From Symsagittifera roscoffensis (lineage: Eukaryota > Xenacoelomorpha > Acoela > Convolutidae), in assembly GCF_963678635.1 (NCBI RefSeq), contig NC_087070.1:21685461-21749460 (forward strand): a stretch of DNA of 64,000 nucleotides, written 5' to 3'. Both the position numbers and the translations under genes were made by a program. Below, in pieces: positions 10,201 through 25,200 of this stretch. The notes beneath the pieces were generated by a model. It searched no databases, had not been told where the DNA came from, and worked only from the letters and a program-made list of their open reading frames with translations. The first letter of the stretch is position 1. Each line of letters starts with the position of its first letter.

Positions 10201-13200
10201 AATTGATCAGCAAACATAGTAGTTCAAAAATTAGAATTGACAATAAAGTTAACTTTTCAAGAGAACAATTTCACAGCAGCTGAAACAGTGTTCAACACGC
10301 TATTTATTTCAAGCAGAAATTTCCTCGCAAGTTGGCCATAAGCTTCCGAAAAGTTTTTTGAAGGTAACTCAAAATATCATGAAGAACCAAGAGAAACTTA
10401 TTTCCTTGTTTGGTTCAGGGATCTGTCAAAAGTAAACTCCCAAGTGAAGATAACAATAAAATTGTGATAATTGCTGATATGAGCATGAACTCCAATGCGA
10501 CTTCCATAGGGTGTAATGGACTCTTCAAAAATAGCGGACGATTCTGGTCTGCTCGTATTCATAATTTAGATTAGAACTTCCACGTCACAACATTCTCCAA
10601 TAAATCCCATAATAATTTAAACTTCCACATGAGAAAATTCAAGAATTGAGAATATTCTAGAATGATCTAGACGGCGTAGAATAAATTTCCGAATTCTGTC
10701 TCTAGAATAGACGCCATTGTTTCGTACACGTCCTTGAGTGCTTTCTCTTTGTTGTTGATGACCATGTAAACTTCTCTCTGGTGACTGATTCTGCCGTACA
10801 GCCAGTAGCCCTGGTTGTTCTTCGCTGAAATGCACAAAATGGAAAAAATACATTTCAAACACGAAAAAAACATCGCAAGGTCTCCGAACTTTTTGGGATA
10901 AATTTTATCAGTCCATCGACGGAAAATTCAAAAAATAGATTTTGCAAAAATAAAAATTACGGAATCAAACAATACATCCTTTTTGAATTTAAGTTCAATG
11001 CCGTATCAGAAAATCTCACACCAAACTAACCCATTTTAGGTCAAAGTCTAGAAGATTCTAGTCCAAAATTACCAACGTTAACTGATATCTTATTCTTGAA
11101 AATTTATATTCAGATTACCTTTCAAAGTAATAAATTTCATCCGATAAAATTCAATCATTATCATCCATTTTTCTTTATATCAAAATGATACAACTTGGGT
11201 TTTATCACAGAAAACACGGGTCTTTTTTTCCGCAGTACGGCCGAAAACAACATATATTTTAACTGAACTTCCCGTTATTTTTCAAATCCTTTTTTCGTTT
11301 GCTGGATTAGGTTTCAACCAATCAGATTCAAGCATTCTGGTTCAATTTTCATAATAAAATAGAATCCGTTTAGGCCGAATAATAGAAAAAAAACAAAAGG
11401 CAAACCCAGTCTCTCGATAAACTCGGACTGTTTGTTGGGATCCCTGGAAGAATGCATAGGTTGATTGTTGAGGTCATTGTGCAGATCACACAACTGCAGC
11501 ATCAGCTCATGACTAGAAGCAAGTCTGTTCGCACTGTTCGATCTGTCCGCGTTCTGAGCTCTGCTACAGGACAGTATTGTTACTTATTATCAGTTAACAG
11601 AGATGTCCATTTAAATCCACACAAAATAACATCAAAATTATCGGCTCTTTTCCAGTTTCCCATCCCCTCGTAAAATTACAAAATAAAAATGTTCAAAAAG
11701 CTTTTACGCGGCGTTTTGCAAAAAAAATTTACGCATCGGTTTCATTGTGCAACGTAGAGATTATGAGTCTCACGCACTAACCACTCAGCCACAGACGCTT
11801 AAGCAATCATAAGCACTAGCCACAAATACAACAGAGCAGATGCTCAGAAATTTCCAATGCTAGAGATCAATATTATAGCAGAAGTTCCACCAAATAAGGA
11901 AAACTTTTGATGAACACTTTTATTTGCGAGTTAAGTTAGAAAAAATAAAGTTCTTACTAATAAACGTCCCTCGCAAGATCGGTAGTTAATTAAAAAAAAC
12001 TGAAAGCCAATTTAAAACAAGGATAGCCGGTTACTCTGCAAGTAGTACAGAATGTTCCGACTAGTCTTAAAAACCACACATAATTTTTTTTCTTCAAATT
12101 AGTGTAGTTTTTTTCTGAGTGGTGTGATAATAGGATCTGAACAAAAAACAACAACAAAGGCGTATTCGAGAGCCATTGTAAAATAGACAAATTAAATATC
12201 AGTTTTTGATGAGAAATGACTAGAAAGAAAACAGTAAAAACATGTTAAAATTGCAGATTTTTTTTGAATTTTTGATTCCCAAAATGGCGTTAAAAAATAC
12301 AAAATTAATTTTACTCGAGTAAAAATATAAATAAGCATAATAAGGCTATTGTAAACGGCTTCATTAAGCGTAAAGAAGCCTGCTCGCTGGCTTTACTTGC
12401 TAAATTAGACGAAAAAACAAAAATTTCAAACCAGTTTTTCTCAATGTTTAATGTGGTTCGAATCACCATTGAAAGGCCTTTAGAAAGATATATCACTCAA
12501 GCCAGTCTGATGATTTTTTGTGTTAGCTGATTTTGCATCGAAAAAAGAAAAACTCACCCGAATACAAATACAATTTCAATGGTCGGAGCAATTATTGAAA
12601 GGAATAAACAATTTTCACTCTTTTTTTTTTTTTTAAAATGTCCATTTAACTATAAACAAAATAAAGATTTCAAATCTTTTCAATTTTCAGCTATTTTCCA
12701 AATTTATCTATTTTTGTGATCAATTTTTTGCCCAATACTTTTTTAAATCGAGAAAAAGACAACATCAGACATGAAATAAGTACCATCTGTGCAATTGGAA
12801 CTGTTTAAAAAACATCACTGCCAATAGGATCTTTTTTTCCACTCAAATTTCCATCAAGTTGCCTTTTGGAGAAAAATAAGCGCATACTCAATGTTTATAC
12901 ACGCTAATTTGTTTTTTAAACTTAAATTTGATTCTATAACTATTTATTTTCTGACAATCATCTTTCGCGGCAGACCCTTCTAAACATAACATACTTGCTT
13001 CATTGTTCTAAAACTAGTTACAATGATGTGTTATAAAACTTCTATTAAAGCGTTATGTTACGTTGTAAAACGTGGTAGAGAAAAATCTGTTCACAAGAGT
13101 TGGTTTGCTCACAACGCAAAGTTTCATTGCATTATGACAAAGTTAAAAAAGCTTTCTATTGAATTTCAGTAGTGGGGAGGTAGGGGCTAGTTGGAAAGAG

Positions 13201-16200
13201 CCGAGACTTCTAATAAATTTTAACATCGAGGCTAAGCTACGCTTCGCAAACACTTGCGAGAACACGATCAAAAAGCAGCTCTATCAAAAGAAATAAGAAG
13301 TAGACATAAGCCTCAAATTAGCAAAAACTCGGCTACGTGTCGAGTTCTAATCTGCGACCTAGCAAATTTGAGTCTAACCCACTAACCACTCAGCCACGGA
13401 TGCTTAAAATCCCCAAAAATTAGCCACCATTAACGCAGCTACATTGGCTAAGAAATTACCAATTCGATGCAGTATAATTAAAACCAAATACAAAAAGATA
13501 CAATTTTGCATGTAATATATTGAAAAGCATAAAGCCAAATTATCTATGAACACAAAGGCGAAGCTGCGCTGCGAAAACACGACCAAAAAGCAACACTATC
13601 AAGTAAAATAAAAAGTTGAAATAAGCCTGGAATTAGCAAACTCTCGGCTACGTGAAGGATTTGAATCTGCGACCTCGCAAGCTTGAGTCTCACGCACTCA
13701 CCCACGGATGCTTAAATTCCCCATTAATTAGCCACTAATAACCAAGCTACATATGCTAATCAATTGCCAATTCGCTACCGCAGAAGAGCACCAAATACAA
13801 AAAGACACAATTTTGCATGTAATAAATTGGAAAGCGTCAAGCCAAATTATATTTAAATTATGCATTTCAAAACAATTGCGAGTCAACTTTTTACTATGTT
13901 AAAGTACATATGACAATATACTGCTACCGCAGCCTACCGATTCAAAAGAACCACCAAAAGTAGCACATTTTTTTGCTACTTAGTTTGGAAAAAAGAAGGT
14001 TCGTACTATCACACTCGCTTCGCAAGATTAATTATGCATTTCAAAAAAAATTGCGAGCTACATTGAGCTCGAAAATTTCTTAAATCGAGCTTTCAATCAT
14101 TGTAGTGCTGTTTGAAACAAATAACTTTTTTCGGTTCATTTGATGAAATAAAAATGCATCAGCTGAGTTTACTTTTTACTAATCAAATGCCAAAGCACAT
14201 GATATCATACTACTACCGCAGCCTACCGATTCAAAAAAGCCACCAAAAGTAGCAATTTTATTTGCGACTTAGGTTGGAAAAAAAGAAAGTTCGTACTAAT
14301 ACACTTTGCTTTGCAAGTGTAAAAATGTTCACTTACCTACGAACAAATTAAAGAATTCATTAATTGGCAATTTTCAGCTTATTTCTTAACTTATTTATTT
14401 TAATAATCACCTTTTTGCCCAACACCTACTTTAAATAGAGAAACTGACATCAGACCTGAACTTAAGTACCATCCTTGCAATTGAAATTGTTTAAATGAAC
14501 ATCACTGCCAGTAGAATTTTTTACCCCTCAAACTTCCATCAAATATTTTTAACTCTGTCATTGCATTATGACATAGTTAAAAATATTTTTTTAAATTGAA
14601 TTTCAGTAGGGAGGGGGTTGTGGAAAAGAGCCGAGATTTCTCAAGTTTTTAAAAAATCAGCTGGAGTCTAAGTTATCTTAATATATTTTTATTCCGCAGG
14701 AAAAAAAAGAACTAAACAAAACTTAAACCGGAAAAAATATCAAATTTGAGTGCGAACAAATTTTAATTCTAATTCCCTAGAAAAAAAACGAAAAAAAAAA
14801 ACATCATCAAACTTTATATAAAAGTCATCATTACAATCATTGACTCTTTAAAAAAACAGCTGTAGTTTGTTTAATATTCTTTTTATTAACTACACTGTCC
14901 TGGTGGCCAGATTCATTCTGTTGAAGTAAATGTAGCAGACTAGGTGTGGATGCATCTGTGGTCCCCCGTTACCTCCAGTATTTTGCGTCATTTTGTGTCG
15001 ATCCAGAGAAATCACGACGTCATCAGAGAGAGACGACAGTCCAGGGCCTGGAACAATTAAAAGATCTTAATTAAGACGATATTTATCCACAAGGGAAAGG
15101 ACCACTTCAGTCACGGTTGGAAGGGTCCCAGTGTCATCCGCCTCCTCAAGGTGGGACCGCTTGCGGCGAAATGGATGACATCTCCCTTTTCCACGGTTGG
15201 TCCTGCACTTAGCAGTACCGGGGGCTAATACTAAATGAGCTCAATACCCGCATCAATATTCCGAGGTAACACCAGAAAATTATTCATCAACTTGCGAGAT
15301 CAAAAGCATATCAAATGTGTGTGTATGTGCATATGCCACAACTATACTGAAATTCAAAGATTTCGCCCGCATTTCAAAAACTCATTAGGTTTTTTGTTTG
15401 AAAAACAATTTTCATTTTTGCTCATCTAGATCATCTAGCTAACTTATTAAACAAGGCTTGTTATTTAAAGCTCACTTAAAACCATTAACTCATTGACATA
15501 ATAACAGGTACAATAAAGGACACGACATCAGTGAATAAATGGCAACTTTTTCGCAATTTCCCATCCGCCTTGTAAAATTACAAAATAAGGCCGTTCGAAA
15601 ATTGATGACGCGGCATTTACATGTAAGAAATGTTGTAGAACATTTTTCACTTGTTCACGCTGAGATGTTTTAAACCAATTTCTAAAATGAAAAATCATTC
15701 AAAACAGATTTTCATATTTCGAAATTCGAAAAAAAATCAAAGGGGGACTGGAAAAGAACCTAAAGGACTTTTCCTCGACATCCCCCCTCACCTTGGAACT
15801 TTTACTGGTAAGAGTTCAAAATTTGTCTCACTACGTTCGATTTTTATTGTAAAAATTGACATACGGACTAATTATGCTACAACGAATATTTTTGGTTTTC
15901 TTAAGTCCCTTTATAAAAACGACTCTTTATAACAAAGTCGATGCCTATGTCAAGACACAAGTCAATAGGCAGCTAACTGGCTCGGCTCTTTTTCCTACTA
16001 CCCCACCCCCCCCCCCCCCCTCCCGAACAATGTGAACAATTAATTACTTGTAAAATTTTGCAGGTGGGGGAGAGAAAATAGAGCCACTGGCTTTTTTGGT
16101 GATCTTCCAAGATGCGATTTTTTATTGTAATTAGTTGGGTAAATAAAAATCGAGTCTGTTCCCTTCGTGATAAGTCACTACGCTGCATTTGTGTAAAAAA

Positions 16201-19200
16201 CGAATAAATTTTTATCATTATTATTATAAGTGGGGAAAAACGGAATGAGTCAAAGTGATGTGCTGACCTAGAAACCCATGAACCCGCCGGAAGAAATCCA
16301 ACTTCAGTTCTGGTTTGGATGCCTTGTCGATCAACAGACACACCCACATGTTCTTGGACCTGTAGATGACCAGCCAGTTGGCTCTCAATTTACTCTCTTT
16401 TCCACCTGTGGCTGAAAAGGAGTCGCCACTTCCGAGGTACACTGTTCGCACAGATTCTGAAAGATAAGAAAGAAAATTAAATCAACAGGACATGAATAAT
16501 TTTATTCGCTTTGTCTATTGGCACCACTGAATTAAACAATTTCCGGCTCTTTTCCAGTTTTCCCCTTTTAAAAATACCGAGTTTTGTTTGTTTTACGTGT
16601 TTTTACGGCTAAATGCGTGATGTTACGCTGTAAAGTATGAAGAACTAATCTGTTCAGAATTGTCGATTTGTTCACTACACCAAACTTCCTTGCATTATGA
16701 CAACGTTAAATAGACTTTTCGAAATTGAATTTGAAAGGGGGGAACTGGAAAAGAGCCCAATTTCCAACTATCACATGTTGTTAAGTTATAACCCGAATCT
16801 CTTTAACTATACTGAGCGCAAAAACAAAGTAAAAAAAATTATGAGCAAGCTTAATCTAAGAGCAAAAACTGATAAATCGGGAACCCATGAGAATCGAGCT
16901 AACAACTTGTCACAAAGCGAGCAGCTAAAAACTGCAGGTTGAAAAGTCCTTCGAATACAACGGTCAATAACAACCTTTAAAGAGCAGCATATTCAAATTA
17001 AACTTCAGTTTTGAAAGGGATAGCGCGTACGCAGTCCCTACACTAAGAAATTGTGCGTCCGAGTTTCCCACTGTGGGGAATTCGCAGAGGTCAACCTCCG
17101 CGCTGTGCAATGCAGAGGCCTCACCCTGGACCACCTCTCTACATGATCGGAGGACGGTCGGCGCCAGGTAAGTATGAAAACAGTTCCAAAACATCTGACC
17201 AAGAAAAAATTATATAACGTTCTACACTTGGATAACTTCGTGGTTACCTTCTTCCAACTATGTTTTGTAAGAAATTCCATCAACTTTTTACGCCTATTGC
17301 TATTTAAAAAGACGCCAATATTTTTAGCACATTCACCCTCATTAAAGAACCGTTTTTTATTCGACGTTTATAGTTCACCGTCAAGCCTAACAAAAACCAG
17401 AACTAAGTTATGGCCATATTTGGTCCAATTACCAAATATGGACATGTTCGGATCATGAAGCTTTATCCAACTCTTGCATGAACGCCTTTTTCTGTAAATA
17501 GCCAATGAGAATTATTGGACTATTCGAGCTGCTCTTGGTCGATTTAAGCAAACAGTTTTATACCAAGAGTGAAGCATCAAATTGATTGCGATAAGCATGA
17601 ACAAGTGATAGGTTACCAGTGAAAAACGATTGAAAAGAAAGACTATTTAGGCTAAATTAATACCACAATTGAATCTTGTTAAGACTAAGTTGATCGCTTT
17701 GCAAAACAGGGCCTTGAAAAAAATGACAGATTGCTAGAATGCGATAAAGATATCAAACTCGAAATTAAAATGTTTGATCTGTACTAAAAGATATCTAAAA
17801 AATGGGAAAACTCCATTTGTTTTATGCAAAAGTTTTACTCCAAAAGGGCTGAATCTGGCTAGATTCTCGTGGTTCTTTTCAGTTACGTAAAGGCATATTT
17901 GAATTTTACCGGATTAAAAAATTTAATTGGCATATCAAACTAACTTGATTGCATCTGCCCCCCCCCCCCCCTCAATTTACGAAATTAAAATCTTCCCTGT
18001 CATCCTACCAGTTAATTTGGATTAAAATTGCTTAGCGCTGAAAGTCGAGATTTCGATTCTGACTGTTTGAAAATCCAAGCTAACAGTCTTCCCCAAAACT
18101 GCTTTTGAGGGAAGAGCTTTTCTCCAGGTTCGAAACTCTTCGTAAAAAAAGAAATGCAAAATCTCAAATAATTATTCACATCTCACATGGTAACTTTACA
18201 TGTAAGAAATTTTTTTCTGTTCCTATTTTTACACTGGCATATTTTATAGTTGTTTAGAACATCAAAAGCATTTTAAATATGCTTTCATCTAACTTTCAGA
18301 TCTGCTTTCAGATAAAATCAAAGAGATGAACTATAATAGCCAGGGGATATTTCCTTGCTTTTGCCAAAGAATGGAATCCTTAACATTCAACGTACCTGCG
18401 TCGCCACTAACAGCATGTGGTACATTATGGAACTGATCAATGCCACTGCCTATATCCCCAAACTCCTCCCCTTCTGGTCCATAGGATGGGTGCACAAACT
18501 GACCAGTGTAGGTGGGCACAGAGTCAGTCACCAATAGTTCATTCTTCAGACTTTCCGGGATGACCTGTTAAAAACGGTCAATCAAATCAACATATTCAGC
18601 CCCAATTAGTTCATTATAATTCTGTTGGTGACAAGACAAAGATTTTATGTTGGAAATTGCCATTAAGAATCAAGGATTTTACCCACAGCGTTAGCCATTT
18701 TTGATCCAAACTCGACATTTGGTTGAAGTAGAACTATCTTAATTTGGTCTGCTTACTGGAGCTGATGTTAACTTGGTCTTAAACCTATATCAGCATGATA
18801 AATTTTCACAACAGTCGATAGTTCGTAACAGGCGACAATTCGTAACAGGCGAAAAATCGTAACAGGTGACAATTAGCAACTGAAAATTAAGCGGGAACAC
18901 TGATTCATGCGCAGTAAAACCCTCGTGCCGGATGTAAAAGCAGCGGAGCAAGCGTAATCTACTTGCCAAAACTTTGTTACGAATTGTCGCCTTTTACAAA
19001 TTGTCGCTCTGTCGTTGAATTTAAATGTGTTATTTATCAGTATTTTTTTCCAGACATCTTATATTTTTTATATTCGCGGTAATTGATAAAACGTAATAGA
19101 TATTCGCGGTAATTGATATCATATTAAAAACCTATTGAATTGGATCTGGATTCCAACAAAAAACAAACAAGTTCTGAATTTTTGCGTTTTCAGACTGTTG

Positions 19201-22200
19201 ATTTAAATTGTTCGGACGAAACGCATTAAACTAGAAATTTAAAACAAGTTTTCCTCAAATTGGGTTGACTTTAGGTTAAAAAAAATGATAAACACAACTT
19301 GCTTAGAATTTCAGCAGAATTAAGATGGTGCAAATTGTTTTGCAAAACTCGGGCCCAAAAAATGTTACCCCAAGAATGGATCATTTCGGCTTTTTCAGTC
19401 AAACAAACAATTAGTTTACAAAAAAAAAATCAGAGAGAAAACTACCTTCCTTTTCAAAAATAAATCGACCGGCCTCTTATCAATTGTTTTATCTTTTCGT
19501 TTTGGTCGAATAAGTGCCATAATAAAGTTTTAAATTTAAATGAACGGAAAATAGTTTTTGAAACTAATTTTTTGAAGCATTTATTTCTTCACGGTTATCG
19601 CAAACGAGTTCACAGAAAAATCACGACTCGAGATACACTGAAGCGTCTAATATGATCTACCAAGATCATTGAAAAAAATTGTTAAGCGAGTAAATGAAAA
19701 AACAATTTTATGAAGTTTGGAAACAATAATTTTAAACTTTATTATTTAAAAAAATTTAGGCTGAAAACATGGAGGCAAATTCAGCGACGATCATATTTAT
19801 TCCTTAAGTTTTGTGAACTCAAAACACAGCCAACAGAATCAGTATCACAGAAATCAAGGGAACAGAAAAAAATGATGTTTTTTTTCTCCGAAACTCAAAA
19901 AATGAAAAGGCTCAAAAAATCAATTATATTAAGGCACTTACCATTTCAGGAACCTTTCATGATTAACCCTTTTTCATAAAACTATTCTAAACTAAAACAG
20001 TCAAGTTTTTTTGAGCCATTTGAATTTTTGTTTTCTGAAAGCGTCATTTGCCTTCTTTTAACTATCCGACAGAAGGAAAAAAATTAACACAAGGAAACAA
20101 TAAAAAAACAGACTTGTTTTTTCAATAACTTCAACTTTCGGATTTTGAAGAAAAAAAATCATCCTCTTAAGGCTGCTTGAATTTCACAAACAAGTTATGA
20201 TTGGTGCTTTTTCGACAAATTTAACCCAATTTGGATCAATAGGTAAAATTTATAATTCGCTGGTGAAATATGATAATTAAATTTAAATTTCGAAATTAGA
20301 AGTCGATCACGTTTTTCATGACCTTTACAAATTTGCTGTTCGGTGATTTGTCTTTATTTTAAAAAAGGAAATTAAGTGAACTTGAAAAAAAAATCAAAAT
20401 TCAAACCGCGAAAAATCTAAATTGAGCGTGAACAAACTCCTGAAAAAAATAAACAAAACACCAAGACCTTTATAAGAGTACTCACTGCCTTCATTACTCT
20501 TAACAATCAAAAGTCGGGCCCAAAAAAGTATCGCATTTGAGCAATAACAAAACCGAAAAAAAAACAAATGAAAAAAGGCAAGAATAAGCCTTGAAAAAGA
20601 AAAGAAATGACCCCCCAAACTGAATCCCCAAATTGGAGACAAGAGTCTCACATTCTTGCATCTTCTTTATGTTCTCTTATATTTCTCAAAACACTAGCTA
20701 CCAATAGTGCTGATAAACAAACGCTTTGAAATTACCAAAGCTATGTATGAAAAAGCCATCAAATTAGCACTTCATTTCGAATTGGGTTAGAAAAAAAGTG
20801 GATTTGTAATTTAACCATACGCTCGTTAGTTTAGATAATATTTTACTGAAAAAAACAGCACGACAATAATACTGATAACCGATTCCCCCATTAACCCTAA
20901 AAATCCACTAAATATTGACTATGCAATGTGAACTGCGAAATTGAATATTTTCTTCATCCAAATTACTTTCACATTTAAACTCTGCAGACCACGGAAATAA
21001 ATTAAATACTAAAAGTTTGTTGTAAATGAGTCAAATTGACTATTCGAATAGCAGAAGTTAAATTTATCAGCAAATAGAAATGTATATTTAAATGGCAATA
21101 TGAATTACTTAATTGCTACTTTACATAATACTCAAAAGAAACAAAAGAAACAGTTTTTTCTCAATTGTATTACAAAGAATCAAAATGAGAACCAATTTTT
21201 CAAACAAAATAACTAACAATGAGAGGTATTAATCATGATTTTATTACCTTTTTGACCATGTGTTCATAGAGTACTTGAGTGTCTGTCTGGTTGAGACTGC
21301 TCCAGATGAGGAAGTCCAGATACATGAAGAAGCTGGACACCTCCACCCCAGAGAAGCCGATCTCAGTGAACAACTCGTGCTCCAAGGACCCTAACAACAC
21401 AAACATCATCATTTAATCAATCCAGCGCTTTTATAAGTATTTCAGCACCCTTCTTAAGTAATCAGTTTTTTTATGAATTATTTCAGCACTCTTAATGTAT
21501 TTCAGCACTCTTATGTATTTCAGCACTCTTATAGTGTATTTCAGCACATTTCTAATGTAATCAGCACTTTTCTGAAGTATTTCAGCTCACTTAAGGTGTA
21601 TTTCCGCACCCTTATATTTCTTATCTTCTCTAAATTGAGACAATGAGATCAACATTGATTAGTAATCAATATTGAAGTTGATCAAAATACTTTAACAGCA
21701 TCTAAACTTTAAGAAATCGTCTAATTTTACGCCCTACGTCATGAAAACTAATTCATTAACTTTATTTTTCCCAATGGTTCACCTGCGAATGACTGCACCC
21801 TGAGGTATGTGTCTTTGTCTATGGGGAGGAACTTGATGCCTTCGAAGATGGTCAACACATCACAGGAGGCGAAGTCCAGTCGCTCAAAGTAGGAGGTGAA
21901 GAAATTCAACTGCGCACGCAGCTTGTCTAAAAAACGGATTAAGAGAATCAAGATAGCCTTATTTTTGAATTGGTTTGACGGCAATTAGTAGCGGTTAACC
22001 ATTTTTCAAAATTAAAACACGGGCGGATTAAGACAGGGGCGAATTAAAACAAAATTAAAACACAGCCATGAACGCAACGAAACGGAAAAAAAAACTTTTT
22101 TCAAGTTCAACTTTCGAATTTCGAAGAAAAAATATATGGCCTAAAAGCTCTATGAATTTCAAGAAATTTATTAATAATACTTTTTTTGATTACATTACAA

Positions 22201-25200
22201 ACTGGATCAAACGTTAATTTTTTTATTCCGCTGGGAAATCTTGCAAATTAAAATTTACTTTCGAAACTAGAAGTCGATTACATTTTTCGTGACCTTAATT
22301 CTTTTGCGTTCCGACCCTATTACATTAAAATTTTTGTCTAAGAGCGCCAATATAACTAATTTTGAGGGGAGGGCGCGCCGAAAAAAACGCAAATTTTTTT
22401 CGGTCAACATTTTTTCAAATGTCAAAAGCGGCCTTTTATGATCTGGTTTGAAAAAAAATTCGCCTGCGGTGCAGACATTTTGGTTAAAATACGGTCTTTA
22501 TAATGATTTGGGAGACACCTCTCTCCGAAAAAAACCAGATCCGCCCCTGGTTTTGGCATCTGAATTTTCTCATGTGGTTCACCTCCGTTGGACTTCTGAG
22601 GATCACGAATACTTTCAAGAACTGAACTTTTAACCAAAAGAAATTTATATGAGTTTTTCTGTTAATTTTTTACACACCTTCGCCACTTTCGTCTAGAATG
22701 TTCTGGAATTTTCCGTGGAAAAACTTGAATGCCTTGTATGCCTGCTTCAACACACTGCCGTATACTCTGTCCGGCACTTTGCCATGGTCATACTGGGTCA
22801 CACTATGGCCACCTGAACCAAAAAATATAACATGTTCACTTATGAGACATATAAAAAAATTACATAATTGCGTCCTTTCGATTTTTAAGAAACTTTACTT
22901 TTAAAAATAATTTTAAAAAAGTTTTTATAACATATTAACAATTTTTAACTTAAATCACATTGAGAAAATGTACATAAAAGCTAAACAAGCAATATTCAGT
23001 GGTTAATTACGAAAAAAAAACCATGTGAAAAACAAATATGTTCAAAATATTTTGTTTAACTTGAAACCCAATTTTGCAGGAAATTTCACAAATCTCTTAG
23101 CTATAAGCGTTACAACACCTGTAGCATTAGTGTCTTTTCTGGGTACACTCATCGTTAGAATCATGAAGAAGTTTGGCTCTGGGTTGAGGTAGTACTGGCG
23201 TCTCTTCTCTGTCGTTACTACTTCTGCTGATTCGTCTATAACAGTTGTCACACAGATAATTTTTCGTCAATTCAATCAAATTTTTCTTCGAATACTTTTT
23301 TTTGTACCACACGCGTTCTCGAGAAGCTCGACCAAGTAAAATCATCCAAGTACTTTTTTGATATTTTACTAATAAAAATCGTCTGATTCATAGCTATCGT
23401 TGAGGCAAAAGATAGAACATGGGCTCATAACAGCCGCTTCACAGCAAAAAATCGATATTTATCTTTCAGAACCCTCACTTCAAAATCCGGCTAACTTCAC
23501 TGATACCGTATTTTAACATTTTTTGCAGTACTTTACGTTTATGACAGAGGCAAAAGTTGGTTTACTGAAATAAACTAACCAAAAACACGAACCTTAATTT
23601 TGAGCGTGATTATTTTTTTAAGTCTTTTCCTAAAAAAAAAATTGAACGAAAAACACTAAATAAATGTTTCCACTTAGTTTATGTACACTTATAAAATCAG
23701 CTTCTATGTAACTGTTTTTTATTTAGTTCATGAACACTTATAAAATTAGCTTCTACGTAACTGTTTTTCGGTAACTTCCCAAACGGTATAATTCCCAAAT
23801 GGCATAAAAAAGAAACTTTTCCCAAATGGCATAAATTCCAAGTTTTCATTGTAAGTCAAACGTTTTCTCTCAGTTTCTTATTGTAATATTTTGCCAAAAA
23901 CGAAAACATGTGAACAATATTTAGAATTAATTGCTTCCAAACAAATTTTATGCGTTTGAACACAAGAAGCTTATCAATAACCGCAATCTTTTCGCTTTTG
24001 ATAAAAAAATTCTACAATTTTTCCAGATAAATGTCAATCAAAATTTGAATTGACAATTTGACTAATTTCCTCACATTTTTCACAAAAAAGTTGCTCTCGA
24101 CTTTTTCAATGCAACTGTTGCATGAAATTTATGCCTGTTGCAGCGCAAATGTAAATGTGCGAGAGTATAAATGCATATAAAAGTAAATACATACAGGGAC
24201 AGTAGCCAAGCGTATACATGGTGCGTCCCGGCGGGTTCGGCGCCGGTTCGAATCCCGACTAGGTCATTTCCTTTCTAGAACTCGAATGTGCACCGAACTT
24301 GATGGGATGCTCCGTAACCAGGTTCGGTCCCCCCAAAACCCATTTTAACCGTCTTTTCGCTCTAATTTGGTTCAGCCTTGGTTATGGCTGACCTTTAAAA
24401 AGAGCAATTTGTCTCAAGGACAAATACTGGCCATTTTTGCAGCTTGCTTTGAGTTATGCAGTTTATTGTGGCCGATGTTACCGATGATAAAGTTTGTTAA
24501 AATTATCGTTATATTTTCAAATTTCCGTTATATTTCCGGAGTTATTTTGCCGAGAAAATACTCATTAATTAAAGTGTTTAAAAACCGTTTTTTTTATAAT
24601 CTTGGAGATTGACGCGCACATTTTGGCGCCCCACAAGGGACCACTGTTTTTGGCGGACCCGAGTGTATCCTTCCGTCAGTTGGCCGAAAGTCGTCAGAGT
24701 ACCAGTTGGCCGAAAGTCGTCAGAGTACCAGTTGGCCGAAAGTCGTCAGAGTACCAGTTGGCCGAAAGTCGTCGGAGTACCAGTTGGCCGAGTGGCCTAA
24801 GCTGACGCCGATTATATAGGCTGTTAAATCGAGATTCAATCAGTCCCAGCGAGGAGCTGAAAAAAGCAGAAAAACGAACGCGACATATTTCTTATTTATC
24901 AAGAACTGACAAAGGAAATTCAGAGAGGCCTACCGAGAAATTCAGGTGTCGATTGAGTTGTCAAGCGCAAGCCAGCTACAGACGTTTTGTGGAAGTGATA
25001 GAAGCAATCATGGAACAATTTGTCTGCGTCTGGCCGATGGTTTGATAATCCGAAAACCGGTGACCGCCCAATCTCCAAAAAATCGTCAAAAAACTGTAAG
25101 ACTATTCTAATTTTTACAAACTTGCAATAAAATTGTGTACGATGTGTTAATGTCTTATTGTATCCCAACTCAAAGCAAGCTACAAGTGGTAACTTTTTCT

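Noticed and set aside
12001-12500. Short ORFs in CCZ1 intron 9
   Set aside because: Random AT-rich frames without similarity or codon bias.
16004-16022. C run as a regulatory element
   Set aside because: Several such runs occur (also 17959 and 54058); simple sequence with no other support.
24196-24266. Functional tRNA gene
   Set aside because: A and B boxes are good, but the acceptor and T stems do not pair and there is no credible anticodon arm.
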